Source of the DNA: Prauserella flavalba | Lineage (GTDB): Bacteria; Actinomycetota; Actinomycetes; Mycobacteriales; Pseudonocardiaceae | Assembly (NCBI RefSeq): GCF_003202235.1 | Contig: NZ_MASU01000014.1 | Location: 62,001-126,000, forward strand | DNA: 64,000 nt | Direction of reading: 5' to 3' | Shown: positions 16,354 through 25,180 of the stretch, piece by piece | Position numbering within the stretch: position 1 is the stretch's first letter | Layout: each line of letters opens with the position of its first letter | Notes under the pieces: model-generated | Databases searched by the model: none | Told to the model about the DNA's origin: nothing | What the model saw: only the letters and a program-made list of their open reading frames with translations | Made by a program: the position numbers and the translations under genes

Positions 16354-19323
16354 GTGATCCGCTACGGCGTTCTCGGGCCGCTGACGGCCGACGGCGAGAG
16401 GGTGTCGCCCGGCCAGCACCGCACCGTGCTCGCCACCCTGCTGATCCAGGCCAACGAGGCCGTGCCCACGAGCACGCTCGTCGACGAGCTGTGGCCGGAC
16501 CGCGCGCCCGGCTCCGCCACGGTGATGGTGCAGATGTGCGTGTCCGGGCTGCGCAAGCTCCTCGCTCCCGGCGTGCCGGCGCGCGACCCGCGCCAGGTGC
16601 TGCGGACGTACCGGGGCGGCTACCGGCTGGAGGTACCGGACGATGCACTCGACCAGGCGAGCTTCCTCGCACTGGCCGAACGCGGGCACCGGCTCGCCGC
16701 CGAGCGCGATCCGAAGGGAGCCGCGCAGGCGCTGCGGGAGGCGCTGGAGCTGTGGCGGGCACCCGCGCTCCAGGACGTCACCGGCGGCGCCGTGGTGAAC
16801 GCGCACGCGACGTGGCTGGACGAACAGCGCGCCGCCGTGCTGGAGCAGCGCATCGCGCTCGACCTCACGCTCGGCGCCCACCGCGCGGTGATCGCCGAGC
16901 TGCGCGGGCAGGTGGCCGCCGAGCCGACCAACGAGGCGCTCGCCGCGCACCTCGTCACCGCGCTCGCCGCCGTGGGCCGTCAGGGTGAGGCGCTGGCGGT
17001 GTTCGAACGGACGCGGGCCGCGCTGGCCACGGAACTGGGCGTGCGGCCGGGGCGCAGGCTGCTCGGCGCCGTCGCCGGGCTGCGCCCCCGGGTCACCGCG
17101 GGCCGCCCGAAACGGGTCGTCCCCGCCCAGCTGCCGCCCGACATCGCCGACTTCACCGGCCGCACGGAGATCGTCGCCGAGATCGGGCGCGCGCTCACCG
17201 CACCGGCGAGCGCGCCGAGGGTGCTCGTGCTGTGCGGCCAGGGCGGGCTCGGCAAGAGCGCGCTCGCCGTGCACGTCGCCCACCTGCTGCGCGAGCGGTT
17301 CCCCGACGCGCAGCTCGTGGCGGGCGACGGGAGCGCGGCCGAGGTGCTGGGACAGTTCCTGCGCGCGCTCGGGGTCACCGACGACGAGCTGCCCTCGGCA
17401 CTGGTGGACCGGCAGCACCTGTGGCGCACCCGCACGGCGTCCTCCCGCGTTCTCGTGCTCGTCGACGGCGCGCGGGACGAGCAGCAGGTGCGGGCACTGC
17501 TGCCCGGCGGCAGCGGCTGCGCGGTGCTGGTGACCAGCCGCAGGCGCCTGCTCGGCCTCGAGGGCGCGCGGACCGTGGAGCTGCCCGAGCTGGCCGAGTC
17601 CGAGGCGCTCGACCTGCTCGCCGCACTGGCCGGGCGGGCCCGCCTCGACGCGGAACCCGGCGAGGCACGCGAGCTGGTGCGGCTCTGCGGTGGGCTGCCC
17701 CTGGCCGTGCGGATCGTCGGCGCGAAGCTCGCCGCCCACGCGCACGAGCCGATCGCCGACCTCGTGGCGAGGCTGGCCGACCGACACCGAGGGCTCGGGG
17801 AGCTGCGCGCCGGCGACCTCGACGTGCGCGCGACCGTGGACGTGAGCTACGCCGAATGCCCGGAACCGCAGCGGCGGGCGCTGCGGCTGCTCGGCCACGC
17901 CGGGCTGCCGACGTGCACGCGCTGGACGGTCGCGACGCTGCTCGACAGCGCCGCCGACACCGCGAGGGACGTGTGCGAGGGGCTCGTCGACGCCCAGCTG
18001 CTACAGGTCGGTGGACGCGACGCGGCCGGGCTCGTGCGCTACCGGCTGCACGACCTCATCGCCGCGTTCGCCGCCGAGCAGGAGGAACCCGGCGCCGCCG
18101 ACGCGATGGAACGGCTCGTGCACGGCTACCTCGCGCTCGCGGGCCGCGCGCACGACAAGCTCAGGGCCAGCCGGTTCCCGCCCGCCGCGCCACCCGCTCC
18201 CGCGACATCGGCGACCGAGCGCGCCGTGCAGGCCGATCCGGGCGGCTGGCGGCACGAGGAGAGCGGCAACCTCGTCGCGCTGACCCGCTGGACCTACCGC
18301 ACCGGCTGGTGGCGGCACACGTGGCAGCTCGCGGACGCGTTCGCGGGGCTGGCCGAGCGGCGCCCCGACGACCCCGGCGTGCGCGACGTGGCCGTGCTCG
18401 GGCTGCTCGCCGCCCGCCGCACCGGCGACCGCAGGGCCGAGGCGATGAGCCTGTGCGCGCTGGGCGACCTGCGCTGGGAGAGCGGGCGCGCCGGGGTCGC
18501 GGCGCGGTACTACGCGCTCGCGAGCACCGCCTTCGAGGAGCTCGGCGACGACCGCGGGCTCGCGCGGGTGCTCACCGCCCGCGCCGACGTCGACATCGAA
18601 CGCGGCAGGCTCGACCGGGCCCGCGAGGACCTGCGCAGGGCGCTGCTGCTCGCGCAGTTGTGCGGCGACCGCCAGTGCCGGGCCGACGCGCTGGACCAGC
18701 TCGGGTCGCTGCTGGCCGACATCGGTGACCTCGCCGCGGCCGAGGACTGCTTCACCAACAGCCGCCAGGTCGCCGAGTCTCTCGGCTCGCTGCGCGGGGT
18801 CGCGCGCGCCGAGAAGCGGCTCGCCGACGTGCTGCGCTGGCGCGGGGAGCACGAGCAGGCACGGGAGCGGCTGGAGACGGCGCTGGAGATCTCGCGCGAG
18901 CACGCCGACGTGCACTGGGAGGCCCACGTGCTGCGCTCGCTGGGCGAGCTGGACCGCGCCACCGGCGACCTCGCCGGCTCGGAACGGTCGCTCACGCGCG
19001 CGTGCGAGCTGTTCACGGAGCTGGGACACCGGCACGCCCGCGCGTACGTCCTGTACTCCCTCGGCGAGTTGTACGCCGACCAGGAACTGCCGGAACGCGC
19101 GGAGCTGAGCCTCGCCGCGTGCAGGCAGGTGTTCCAGGCTCTCGACGACCGGCGCGGGCAGGGGTACGCGCTGCTCGGGCTCGGCAGGCTGTGGGCGCGG
19201 CACGGCGACGGCGACGCCGCGATCGCCACCCTGCGTGCCGCGGCCGGGATCTTCGCCCGGCTCGGCCACCGCCGGTGCGAGCGCACCGCCCTGTCCGCGC
19301 TCGCCGCGGTGACAACGGTCTGA
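16354..19323 (+). CDS. AfsR/SARP family regulator with BTAD, NB-ARC and TPR domains
   Basis: The 989-residue protein starts with GTG (VIRYGVLGPL). The N-terminal winged-helix DNA-binding region and BTAD domain (about residues 1-250) match SARP regulators. An NB-ARC STAND ATPase follows, with P-loop CGQGGLGKSAL (about 297-307), Walker B VLVLVDGA and the GLPLAVRIVGAKL motif. The C-terminal third is TPR repeats. Such proteins activate genes of secondary metabolism or development after ligand- and ATP-driven assembly. No biosynthetic cluster is adjacent. The nearest same-strand targets are the cell-wall hydrolase genes 91 bp downstream, which is only a positional link. Confidence 0.9.
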   Translation: MIRYGVLGPLTADGERVSPGQHRTVLATLLIQANEAVPTSTLVDELWPDRAPGSATVMVQMCVSGLRKLLAPGVPARDPRQVLRTYRGGYRLEVPDDALDQASFLALAERGHRLAAERDPKGAAQALREALELWRAPALQDVTGGAVVNAHATWLDEQRAAVLEQRIALDLTLGAHRAVIAELRGQVAAEPTNEALAAHLVTALAAVGRQGEALAVFERTRAALATELGVRPGRRLLGAVAGLRPRVTAGRPKRVVPAQLPPDIADFTGRTEIVAEIGRALTAPASAPRVLVLCGQGGLGKSALAVHVAHLLRERFPDAQLVAGDGSAAEVLGQFLRALGVTDDELPSALVDRQHLWRTRTASSRVLVLVDGARDEQQVRALLPGGSGCAVLVTSRRRLLGLEGARTVELPELAESEALDLLAALAGRARLDAEPGEARELVRLCGGLPLAVRIVGAKLAAHAHEPIADLVARLADRHRGLGELRAGDLDVRATVDVSYAECPEPQRRALRLLGHAGLPTCTRWTVATLLDSAADTARDVCEGLVDAQLLQVGGRDAAGLVRYRLHDLIAAFAAEQEEPGAADAMERLVHGYLALAGRAHDKLRASRFPPAAPPAPATSATERAVQADPGGWRHEESGNLVALTRWTYRTGWWRHTWQLADAFAGLAERRPDDPGVRDVAVLGLLAARRTGDRRAEAMSLCALGDLRWESGRAGVAARYYALASTAFEELGDDRGLARVLTARADVDIERGRLDRAREDLRRALLLAQLCGDRQCRADALDQLGSLLADIGDLAAAEDCFTNSRQVAESLGSLRGVARAEKRLADVLRWRGEHEQARERLETALEISREHADVHWEAHVLRSLGELDRATGDLAGSERSLTRACELFTELGHRHARAYVLYSLGELYADQELPERAELSLAACRQVFQALDDRRGQGYALLGLGRLWARHGDGDAAIATLRAAAGIFARLGHRRCERTALSALAAVTTV

Positions 19324-19414
19324 CCAGCGGGTTTAAAGAAGCTTTAGGTTTCGTTTAGCGCCAGCCCCTTCTCTGGTGATCGCCGGCACACCGCGACAGA
19401 GAAAGGAGAGAAGC

Positions 19415-19951
19415 GTGCGCAAGACAGCGATCACCACCGCGGCGTCGATCACGGCCGCCGTCGTGCTGCCCTTGCTGGCCGCGGAACCTGCCGCGGCGGC
19501 CTCGCGGCAGGACCTGGCGAAGGACGTACTCGCCGACGACGGCATCACGCTGCTGGACAGCCACGTGAGCGGCAACGACCACCCGGAGTCCACCGCGAAG
19601 CGGAACGTCACCGACACCTCGGAGGGCGACCCGGCCAGAACCAGCCCGTGGAGCGACGTCGGCGTCACCGAGGTCCAGCTGTCGGCCGACATGCTCCGGG
19701 GCATGGTCTCGCTCGGCAAGGACTACTCGTTCCGCGTCACCACGATCGCGGGAGGCGACCACAGCTCCACGTCCTACCACTACGCGGGCACCGCGTTCGA
19801 CGTCGACCGCATCGACGGCGAGGCCGTGGGCTCCGGCAACGGCAAGGTCGGCGACTTCCGGAAGGCGTGCGAGGACCTGGGCGCCACCGAGGTGCTCGGG
19901 CCTGGCGACGCGGGCCACGACACACACATCCACTGCGCTTGGGGGTCCTGA
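19415..19951 (+). CDS. Secreted M15-like zinc peptidase (D-Ala-D-Ala/L-Ala-D-Glu carboxypeptidase-like)
   Basis: The 178-residue protein begins with GTG after a strong GAAAGGAGAG site. It has a signal peptide (RKTAITTAAS..., cleavage near AAAAS). The mature domain has the zinc ligands of M15-type peptidases: SYHYAGTAFDVDR (His and Asp) and the terminal HDTHIHCAW. It should cut peptide crosslinks of peptidoglycan outside the cell. Its TGA overlaps the ATG of the GH25 gene by one base, so the two enzymes are translationally coupled and likely act together on the wall. Confidence 0.8.
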   Translation: MRKTAITTAASITAAVVLPLLAAEPAAAASRQDLAKDVLADDGITLLDSHVSGNDHPESTAKRNVTDTSEGDPARTSPWSDVGVTEVQLSADMLRGMVSLGKDYSFRVTTIAGGDHSSTSYHYAGTAFDVDRIDGEAVGSGNGKVGDFRKACEDLGATEVLGPGDAGHDTHIHCAWGS

Positions 19952-21135
19952 TGGCCGGCAAGAAGCAGCTCTTCGCGCTCGGCTCGGCGACGGCCGTGCT
20001 GTTCGGGGTGCTCGGCGTGCCGGGCGCGCGGGCCGTGGGGAACGCGGAGGACGCGCCCGGCATCGACGTGTCCAACCACAACGGCACGGTCGACTTCGAG
20101 GCGGTCAAGGCCGACGGGCAGGAGTTCGCGTTCGTGCTCGCCACCGACGGCACGTCGTTCACCAGCCCCGAGTTCGACACCCAGTACCAGGGCGCCGCCG
20201 ACGCCGGGCTGATCCGCGGCGCGTACCACTTCGCCAGGCCGGGCAGCGGCGCCGCGGCCGACCAGGCCCAGCGGTTCCTGGAGACCGTGGGCTACTCGGC
20301 CGACGGCACGTCCCTGCCGCCGGTGCTGGACATGGAGGCCAACCCGGACGGCGCCGCGTGCTACGGCCTCAGCGCCGGCGAGATGCGCGACTGGATCAAG
20401 GCGTTCCTCGCCGAGGTCAAGGAGCAGACCGAGCGCGACGGGATCATCTACACCAGCCCGGGCTTCTGGAAGGACTGCACGGGCGACACGAAGGAGTTCA
20501 GCGAGAATCCACTGTGGATCGCCGACTGGGGCGTGGACGAGCCGTCCTCGATCGGCGGCTGGGACGCCCACACGTTCTGGCAGTACAGCGACTCCGGCTC
20601 GGTCGACGGCGTGGACGGCCCGGTGGACGTCAACCGCTTCAACGGCACCGTCGACGAGCTGAAGGCGCTGGCGGCGGGCGCGGCGGCGCGGGGCTCGGCC
20701 GCGCCGGGCGGTGACGTGGCGACGACGGCGGCGATCACGCGCGACGAGGTGATCGACCGGGCGAAGAAGTGGTCCGACGATCCGGTGCCGTACAGCATGG
20801 AGAACTACCACGACGGCTACCGCACCGACTGCTCCGGCTACGTGTCGATGGCCTGGCAGCTGGACACCAGCCTGAGCACCGTGACGCTGCCCGACGTCTC
20901 GCACCCGATCGAGAAGAGCGAGCTGAAGAAGGGCGACATCATCGGCAACCTCGGGCCGGGCACCGGCGGGGCCGCCGGGCACGTCGTGATCTTCGAGAAG
21001 TGGGCCAACGACGACAAGACCGAGTACTGGGCCTACGAGCAGACGCCGCCGGAGACGGTGCACCGCAAGCTGACCTACCCGTACCCGGGCAAGGACGACT
21101 TCGCGCCGCACCGCTTCGACGACATCACCGACTGA
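19951..21135 (+). CDS. Secreted GH25 lysozyme fused to an NlpC/P60-like amidase domain
   Basis: The 394-residue protein has a signal peptide (residues 1-28), then a GH25 muramidase domain at about 35-245 with catalytic acids in GIDVSNHNG and LDMEANPD. An alanine/glycine linker leads to a C-terminal domain with an NlpC/P60-like Cys-His pair, in TDCSGYVSMAW and GHVVIFEKW. It should cut both the glycan strand and an amide or peptide bond. It follows the M15-like peptidase with a 1-bp stop/start overlap. The domain pairing in one chain is unusual. The GH25 assignment is firm; the C-terminal one is good but less certain. Confidence 0.85.
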   Translation: MAGKKQLFALGSATAVLFGVLGVPGARAVGNAEDAPGIDVSNHNGTVDFEAVKADGQEFAFVLATDGTSFTSPEFDTQYQGAADAGLIRGAYHFARPGSGAAADQAQRFLETVGYSADGTSLPPVLDMEANPDGAACYGLSAGEMRDWIKAFLAEVKEQTERDGIIYTSPGFWKDCTGDTKEFSENPLWIADWGVDEPSSIGGWDAHTFWQYSDSGSVDGVDGPVDVNRFNGTVDELKALAAGAAARGSAAPGGDVATTAAITRDEVIDRAKKWSDDPVPYSMENYHDGYRTDCSGYVSMAWQLDTSLSTVTLPDVSHPIEKSELKKGDIIGNLGPGTGGAAGHVVIFEKWANDDKTEYWAYEQTPPETVHRKLTYPYPGKDDFAPHRFDDITD

Positions 21136-21149
21136 GTGAGGCCGGGGGT

Positions 21150-21179
21150 GCGCGGCGGGTCCCTCCGGGCCCGCCGCGC
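21150..21179. terminator. Bidirectional hairpin terminator
   Basis: Ten-base complementary arms (GCGCGGCGGG and CCCGCCGCGC) at 21150-21159 and 21170-21179 flank a 10-base loop. The hairpin lies in the 46-bp gap between the convergent GH25 lysozyme and hydroxyacid oxidase genes. It can serve both strands. Confidence 0.7.
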
Positions 21180-21181
21180 TC

Positions 21182-22345
21182 TCACGCCTTGCGCAGCACG
21201 GAGCCGCTCAGCTCGGCGACCCGCCGATGCCCGGAAAGCCCCATCGTCAGGTCGAAATCGGCGAGCAGGCTGCGCAGCACGTGCCGCACGCCGTCCTCGC
21301 CGCCGTGCGCGAGCCCGTAGACGTACGGCCTGCCCAGCAGCACCGCCCTCGCACCGAGCGCGAGCGCCTTGAGCACGTCGGCACCGGTGCGGATGCCCGA
21401 GTCGAACAGCACCTCGATGCGGTCGCCCACCGCGGCCACGATTTCCGGCAGCACGTCGAGCGACGCGACCGCCCCGTCCACCTGGCGCCCGCCGTGGTTG
21501 GACACCACCACGCCGTCCATTCCGGCGTCCACCGCCCTGCGGGCGTCGTCGACGTGCTGGATGCCCTTCAGCACGATCGGCCCGTCCCAGTGCTCGCGCA
21601 GGAACGGCAGCGCGTCCCAGGCGCGGTCGGTGCCCGTGATCATGCCGATCCAGCGCAGCACCGCGGAGGGCAGATCGTCCTCGGGCGCCTTGTCGAGCCG
21701 CGAGCGGAACACCGGGTCGGTGAGCGCCACCGCCATGCCCTCACCCTTGAGGAACGGCAGGTAGCCGCTGTCGAGGTCGCACGGCCGCCACGCGAGCGTC
21801 CACGTGTCGAGCGTGACGACGAGCGCCGTGTAGCCGGACTCCTTGGCTCGGCGCAGGATGCTGCCGCACACCTCGGGGTCGTTCGGCCAGTACAGCTGGA
21901 ACCAGCGCGGGCGCTCGCCAGAGGCGGCGGCGACGTCCTCGATGCTCGTGGACGAGGCCGTGGACAGGATCATGGGCAGCCCGAGCGCGGAGGCGGCCCT
22001 CGCGGTGGCGCGCTCCGCGTCGGGGTGCACGATCGACTGCACGCCCACGGGCGCGAGCAGCACCGGCGCCGGCATCGGCGTGCCGAGCACGGTGGTCGAC
22101 AGGTCGCGCTCGGTGGCGTCGGTGAGCATCCTCGGCACGATCTTCCAGCGGTCGAACGCCTCCCGGTTGGCCCGGTTGGTCGCACCGGAGCCCGCGGCAC
22201 CGGCCACGTACCAGAACGGCTCCGGTGCCATGACCTTCGCGGCCGAGTCCTCGAGCCGGGTGGCGTCGGTGGTGAACGCGGGCGCCGTCCCGCCGTAGCC
22301 CTGCAGGTAGATCTCGTTCTGGTAGAAGCCGAACCGCTCGGCCAC
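21182..22345 (-). CDS. FMN-dependent alpha-hydroxy-acid oxidizing protein (lactate 2-monooxygenase-like)
   Basis: The 387-residue protein has the family active-site signature SNHGGRQVDGA (about residue 287), the FMN phosphate region near FDSGIRTGADVLKAL, and an N-terminal extension (FGFYQNEIYLQGYGG) typical of lactate 2-monooxygenase-like members. It should oxidise a 2-hydroxy acid with FMN in the cytosol. GTG at 22345 was chosen because GGGAGG lies five bases before it; the longer upstream frame has no such site. It is divergent from the MerR/clamp fusion gene. Lactate as the substrate is inferred. Confidence 0.88.
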   Translation of the reverse strand: MAERFGFYQNEIYLQGYGGTAPAFTTDATRLEDSAAKVMAPEPFWYVAGAAGSGATNRANREAFDRWKIVPRMLTDATERDLSTTVLGTPMPAPVLLAPVGVQSIVHPDAERATARAASALGLPMILSTASSTSIEDVAAASGERPRWFQLYWPNDPEVCGSILRRAKESGYTALVVTLDTWTLAWRPCDLDSGYLPFLKGEGMAVALTDPVFRSRLDKAPEDDLPSAVLRWIGMITGTDRAWDALPFLREHWDGPIVLKGIQHVDDARRAVDAGMDGVVVSNHGGRQVDGAVASLDVLPEIVAAVGDRIEVLFDSGIRTGADVLKALALGARAVLLGRPYVYGLAHGGEDGVRHVLRSLLADFDLTMGLSGHRRVAELSGSVLRKA

Positions 22346-22441
22346 GTGCACCTCCCGCGTCGCCCACGTCCTCGTGTGGCGCGATCCTACGCGGAAACCG
22401 CCTGTTGACCTTCGAGTCGGTCGAACGCCCAGAATCACCGC

Positions 22442-23470
22442 ATGCACAGCATCAGCGCGTTCGCGCGCCGCGTCGGCCTCACCCCGAGCGCCCTGCGCTT
22501 CTACGACGACTGCGGTGTCCTCGCCCCCGCCAGGGTCGACCCGCTCACCGGCTACCGCTACTACAGCGACGACCAGGTGGAGCGGGCGGTACACCTGCGC
22601 GGGCTGCGGGCCGCGGGGGTTCCGCTCGCCGACGTCACGGCGGTGCTCGACGGCTCTCCCGGGACGGCACGGGAGGTGCTGACCGCGCACGCCGAAAGGC
22701 TGCGTGCGGAGTCCGACGCCGCGCACGCCGCGCTCGGCGCGTTGCTGCGTGGCCTGCCGCCGTCCGGCCCGGTCCGCGTCCGCGTCGGCGGCCCCGAGCT
22801 CGCCAGTGCCGTGCGCCAGGTCGTGCCCGCCGCGGCCCGCGACGGGGAGTTCCCCGAGCTGCGGTGCGTGCTCGTCGAGCTCGCGGACGCCCAGGTGCGC
22901 CTGGTCGCCACCGACCGTTACCGGCTCGCCGTGCGCGAACTACGGCCGCTGGCCGCCGACGGCGGACCGGCCGAGCTGCTGGTGCCCTCCGGCGCGCTCG
23001 TGACGGCCGCGGCGTGGGCGACCCGCAGGCCCGAGGTGACGATCGAGGCGGGACCGGACCCGTGTCTTCGCGCCGATGGCGAGGCCCACCCGCTGCCCGG
23101 CGCCGACGGCGTCTTCCCCGCCTACCGCGAGATGCTGCGTGCCCTCCACGCACCGGTGCACCGCGTGCTCACGGGCCGCGCCGCTTTGCGCGACGCGCTC
23201 GCGGGTCGCGTCCGCTCTGTCCTGCTCGATGTTCGCGCCGACGAGCTCGTGGTCGGCGACGTGACGCTGCCCGCCGTGTGCGCGGGGCCGGTGCGGATCG
23301 CGTTCGACCCGGCGGTGCTCGGTGCCGCGCTGGAGGCGGGTGTGGGGCCGGACGTCCTGCTGGAGATCGCCGCCCCGGACCGCCCCGTGGTGGCGCGCTC
23401 GGCCGACCAGGGCAGCTTCACCACCCTCGTCATGCCCGTCGCCCTTCCCGGAAAGGACAACCGCCCGTGA
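22442..23470 (+). CDS. MerR regulator fused to DNA sliding-clamp (DnaN) domains 2 and 3
   Basis: The 342-residue protein has a MerR helix-turn-helix (residues 1-70; FARRVGLTPSALRFYDD, then GYRYYSDDQ) and a short helical linker (75-105). The remainder resembles the beta clamp. LVELADAQVRLVATDRYRLA (residues 144-163) matches the domain 2 core of actinobacterial DnaN, VFPAYREML (224-232) resembles the domain 2/3 junction, and SFTTLVMPVALPG (325-337) resembles the DnaN C-terminus. Clamp domain 1 is absent and replaced by the MerR domain. A regulator using a clamp-like fold as its ligand or dimerisation module is inferred; a replication role is not shown. It overlaps the next gene by 4 bp (GTGA). 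Confidence 0.85.
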   Translation: MHSISAFARRVGLTPSALRFYDDCGVLAPARVDPLTGYRYYSDDQVERAVHLRGLRAAGVPLADVTAVLDGSPGTAREVLTAHAERLRAESDAAHAALGALLRGLPPSGPVRVRVGGPELASAVRQVVPAAARDGEFPELRCVLVELADAQVRLVATDRYRLAVRELRPLAADGGPAELLVPSGALVTAAAWATRRPEVTIEAGPDPCLRADGEAHPLPGADGVFPAYREMLRALHAPVHRVLTGRAALRDALAGRVRSVLLDVRADELVVGDVTLPAVCAGPVRIAFDPAVLGAALEAGVGPDVLLEIAAPDRPVVARSADQGSFTTLVMPVALPGKDNRP

Positions 23471-24123
23471 ACCCGGACAACCCCGTCGTGCGCCTCTGCG
23501 CAGAGGGCATGGCCGCCGAGGCGAGCGGTGACGACGACGCCGCCCGAGCCCTGTTCGAGCAGGCGTGGGCCGCCGCGACCGACGACTACGAGGCGTGCGT
23601 CGCCGCGCACTACCTCGCCCGGCACCAGCCGACACCCGAGCTGACGCTGCACTGGAACGCGGAGTGCCTGCGGCTGGCCGACCGCGTCGGCGACGAGCGC
23701 GTGGCAGGCTTCTACGCGTCGCTGCACGCCAACCTTGGCCGCTGCCACCGCGACCTCGGCGACCGGGCGGCCGCAGGCGAGCACTTCCGCCTCGCCGCAC
23801 GCCACCTCGCCGACGTGCCGGCCGGGCCCTACCGCGACTGGCTGCGCTACAGCATCGCCGACGGCCTGCGCGGCACCGGCGCGCTCGAACCGTCGGCCGC
23901 GTCGGCCGGTGCCGAGGCGCTGCTGCGTGACCTCTGCGCACGCGGCGACCTGCGGTCCCTGTGCCTGTTGCTGCCCGCCTACTACGGCGACACGGGCTCC
24001 GCAGGCGACCGGCGGCACCTGGCGGAGGCGGCGCGGATGCTGCACGCCGAACGGCGCCTGCCCGCGAGCGACCAGCAACGGCTGGGCGAGATCATCGGGC
24101 TGGCTACGTCTACTGTGGATTGA
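23467..24123 (+). CDS. Tetratricopeptide-like hypothetical protein
   Basis: The 218-residue protein is all-helical. Helix-turn-helix pairs resemble TPR repeats (for example EASGDDDAARALFEQAWAAA, and HANLGRCHRDLGDRAAAGEH). It has no signal peptide or enzymatic motif, and a scaffold or interaction role is inferred. Its GTG overlaps the stop codon of the MerR/clamp fusion gene by 4 bp, so it is translationally coupled and likely a functional partner. The exact family is not recognised. Confidence 0.7.
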   Translation: MNPDNPVVRLCAEGMAAEASGDDDAARALFEQAWAAATDDYEACVAAHYLARHQPTPELTLHWNAECLRLADRVGDERVAGFYASLHANLGRCHRDLGDRAAAGEHFRLAARHLADVPAGPYRDWLRYSIADGLRGTGALEPSAASAGAEALLRDLCARGDLRSLCLLLPAYYGDTGSAGDRRHLAEAARMLHAERRLPASDQQRLGEIIGLATSTVD

Positions 24124-24149
24124 CCTCCTGACGATCTCGGCACAGGTCG

Positions 24150-24293
24150 TCAGTCGCCGGAGACCTCTCCCGTGAGGAACAGCAGCACGAAGGCGATGAT
24201 GCCGAGGAAGAACCACCACGCGTCGGAGGCGACGATGGCCGCGACGATGCCGAGCCCCACGGCGGCGAAGGCGAGGATGCGGGAATGCTCCAT
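24150..24293 (-). CDS. Small membrane protein, hypothetical
   Basis: The 47-residue protein (MEHSRILAF...TGEVSGD) has two close hydrophobic segments with the turn SDAWWFF between them. The start at 24293 is supported by GGGGAGGG eight bases before the ATG; longer in-frame starts lack this. Its function is unknown. It converges on the TPR gene. Confidence 0.6.
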   Translation of the reverse strand: MEHSRILAFAAVGLGIVAAIVASDAWWFFLGIIAFVLLFLTGEVSGD

Positions 24294-24478
24294 CGGAGTG
24301 CCCTCCCCTGGGCGAACTGGGACGCGTCCCTCCAGTCTGCTCCTATTTCGGCGCGCGTGTCGGCGGCGCGGCGGCGGGCACGGGGGAGGCGGGCTCGGCG
24401 GCACCCCATCGGGCTAGGCTCGCAACCGGCGATCGCGCGCCGGAAGGTGGCGCGCCTGAGGACGGGAGGCGTCGGTCC

Positions 24479-25132
24479 GTGCGGCACAACGCGCTGAGGT
24501 GGGGGCCAGGGCTCGCGATGCTGCTACTGGTCCTGGCCGCCTGCACCGGCAACGACGAGCCGCCGCGCGCCACGGCACCGGTCACGGCCACGCAGGCGAT
24601 CGTGACCAACCCGTTCACCGAAACCGGTGAGATCTCGCCGGAGCTGACGATCCTGGAGGACGTGCGGGCGATCTGCTCGCCCTCGGTGGTGGTGGTCGCC
24701 AACCCGGTCGCGCGCCGCTGCACCAGCGAGCTGCAGGTGCTGCACGACCCGTGCTTCCTCGGGCCCCCGCAGGTGCCCCAGGTCGCCGTATGCGTGCAGA
24801 ACCCGGCGCGCAAGGAGGCCGTGCGCCTGACGCTCATCGAGGACAACACGCCCGTGGTTCCCGGCGTCCCGCCCGCCGCCGCGCCGGCGGCGCCCGCGCC
24901 GGAGGCGACGCCGTGGTTCATCGAGCTGGCCGACGGCCGCGAATGCGCGCGCGTGATCGGGCTGAAGGGCGACCCGCCGTCGCTGGAGGGTGACCCGCCG
25001 ACGTACGGCTGCGGTCACGCCGACTTCCTCTACGGGCTGCCCGACGTCGCCGAACCGGTGTGGACGATGCCCAACCGGAAGGGCGCCACGGCGAAGGTGC
25101 GCCCCGTCGACGTCCGCACCGCCTGGTACTGA
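24479..25132 (+). CDS. Putative lipoprotein, hypothetical
   Basis: The 217-residue protein begins with GTG and has a lipoprotein signal ending in the lipobox LAAC (cysteine at about residue 22), so it should be lipid-anchored outside the membrane. The mature part has several cysteines (for example AICSPS, ARRCTS, DPCFLG, AVCVQ), which could form disulfides, and a proline/alanine linker (PGVPPAAAPAAPAPEA). No family is recognised. A short palindromic repeat follows the gene, before the convergent PucR-type regulator. Confidence 0.7.
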   Translation: MRHNALRWGPGLAMLLLVLAACTGNDEPPRATAPVTATQAIVTNPFTETGEISPELTILEDVRAICSPSVVVVANPVARRCTSELQVLHDPCFLGPPQVPQVAVCVQNPARKEAVRLTLIEDNTPVVPGVPPAAAPAAPAPEATPWFIELADGRECARVIGLKGDPPSLEGDPPTYGCGHADFLYGLPDVAEPVWTMPNRKGATAKVRPVDVRTAWY

Positions 25133-25148
25133 GCCCGCGCCGCCGACC

Positions 25149-25171
25149 GCAGTGAAGGCCACCTTCACTGC
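25149..25171. repeat. Short (23-bp) form of the palindromic repeat
   Basis: This is one half of the 53-bp element. It is itself palindromic: GCAGTGAAGG and CCTTCACTGC flank CCA. It lies in the 48-bp gap between the convergent lipoprotein and PucR-type regulator genes and may act as a bidirectional terminator. Confidence 0.75.
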
Positions 25172-25180
25172 GCCCCGGTG

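Noticed and set aside
11306-16357. Very long plus-strand open frame opposite hrpA
   Set aside because: It runs antisense to the clearly conserved helicase gene, is rich in arginine, histidine and valine without domains, and arises from the third-position GC bias of the opposite strand.
22442-23470. A second dnaN gene
   Set aside because: Clamp domain 1 is absent and the N-terminus is a MerR DNA-binding domain, so it cannot be a normal replication clamp subunit.
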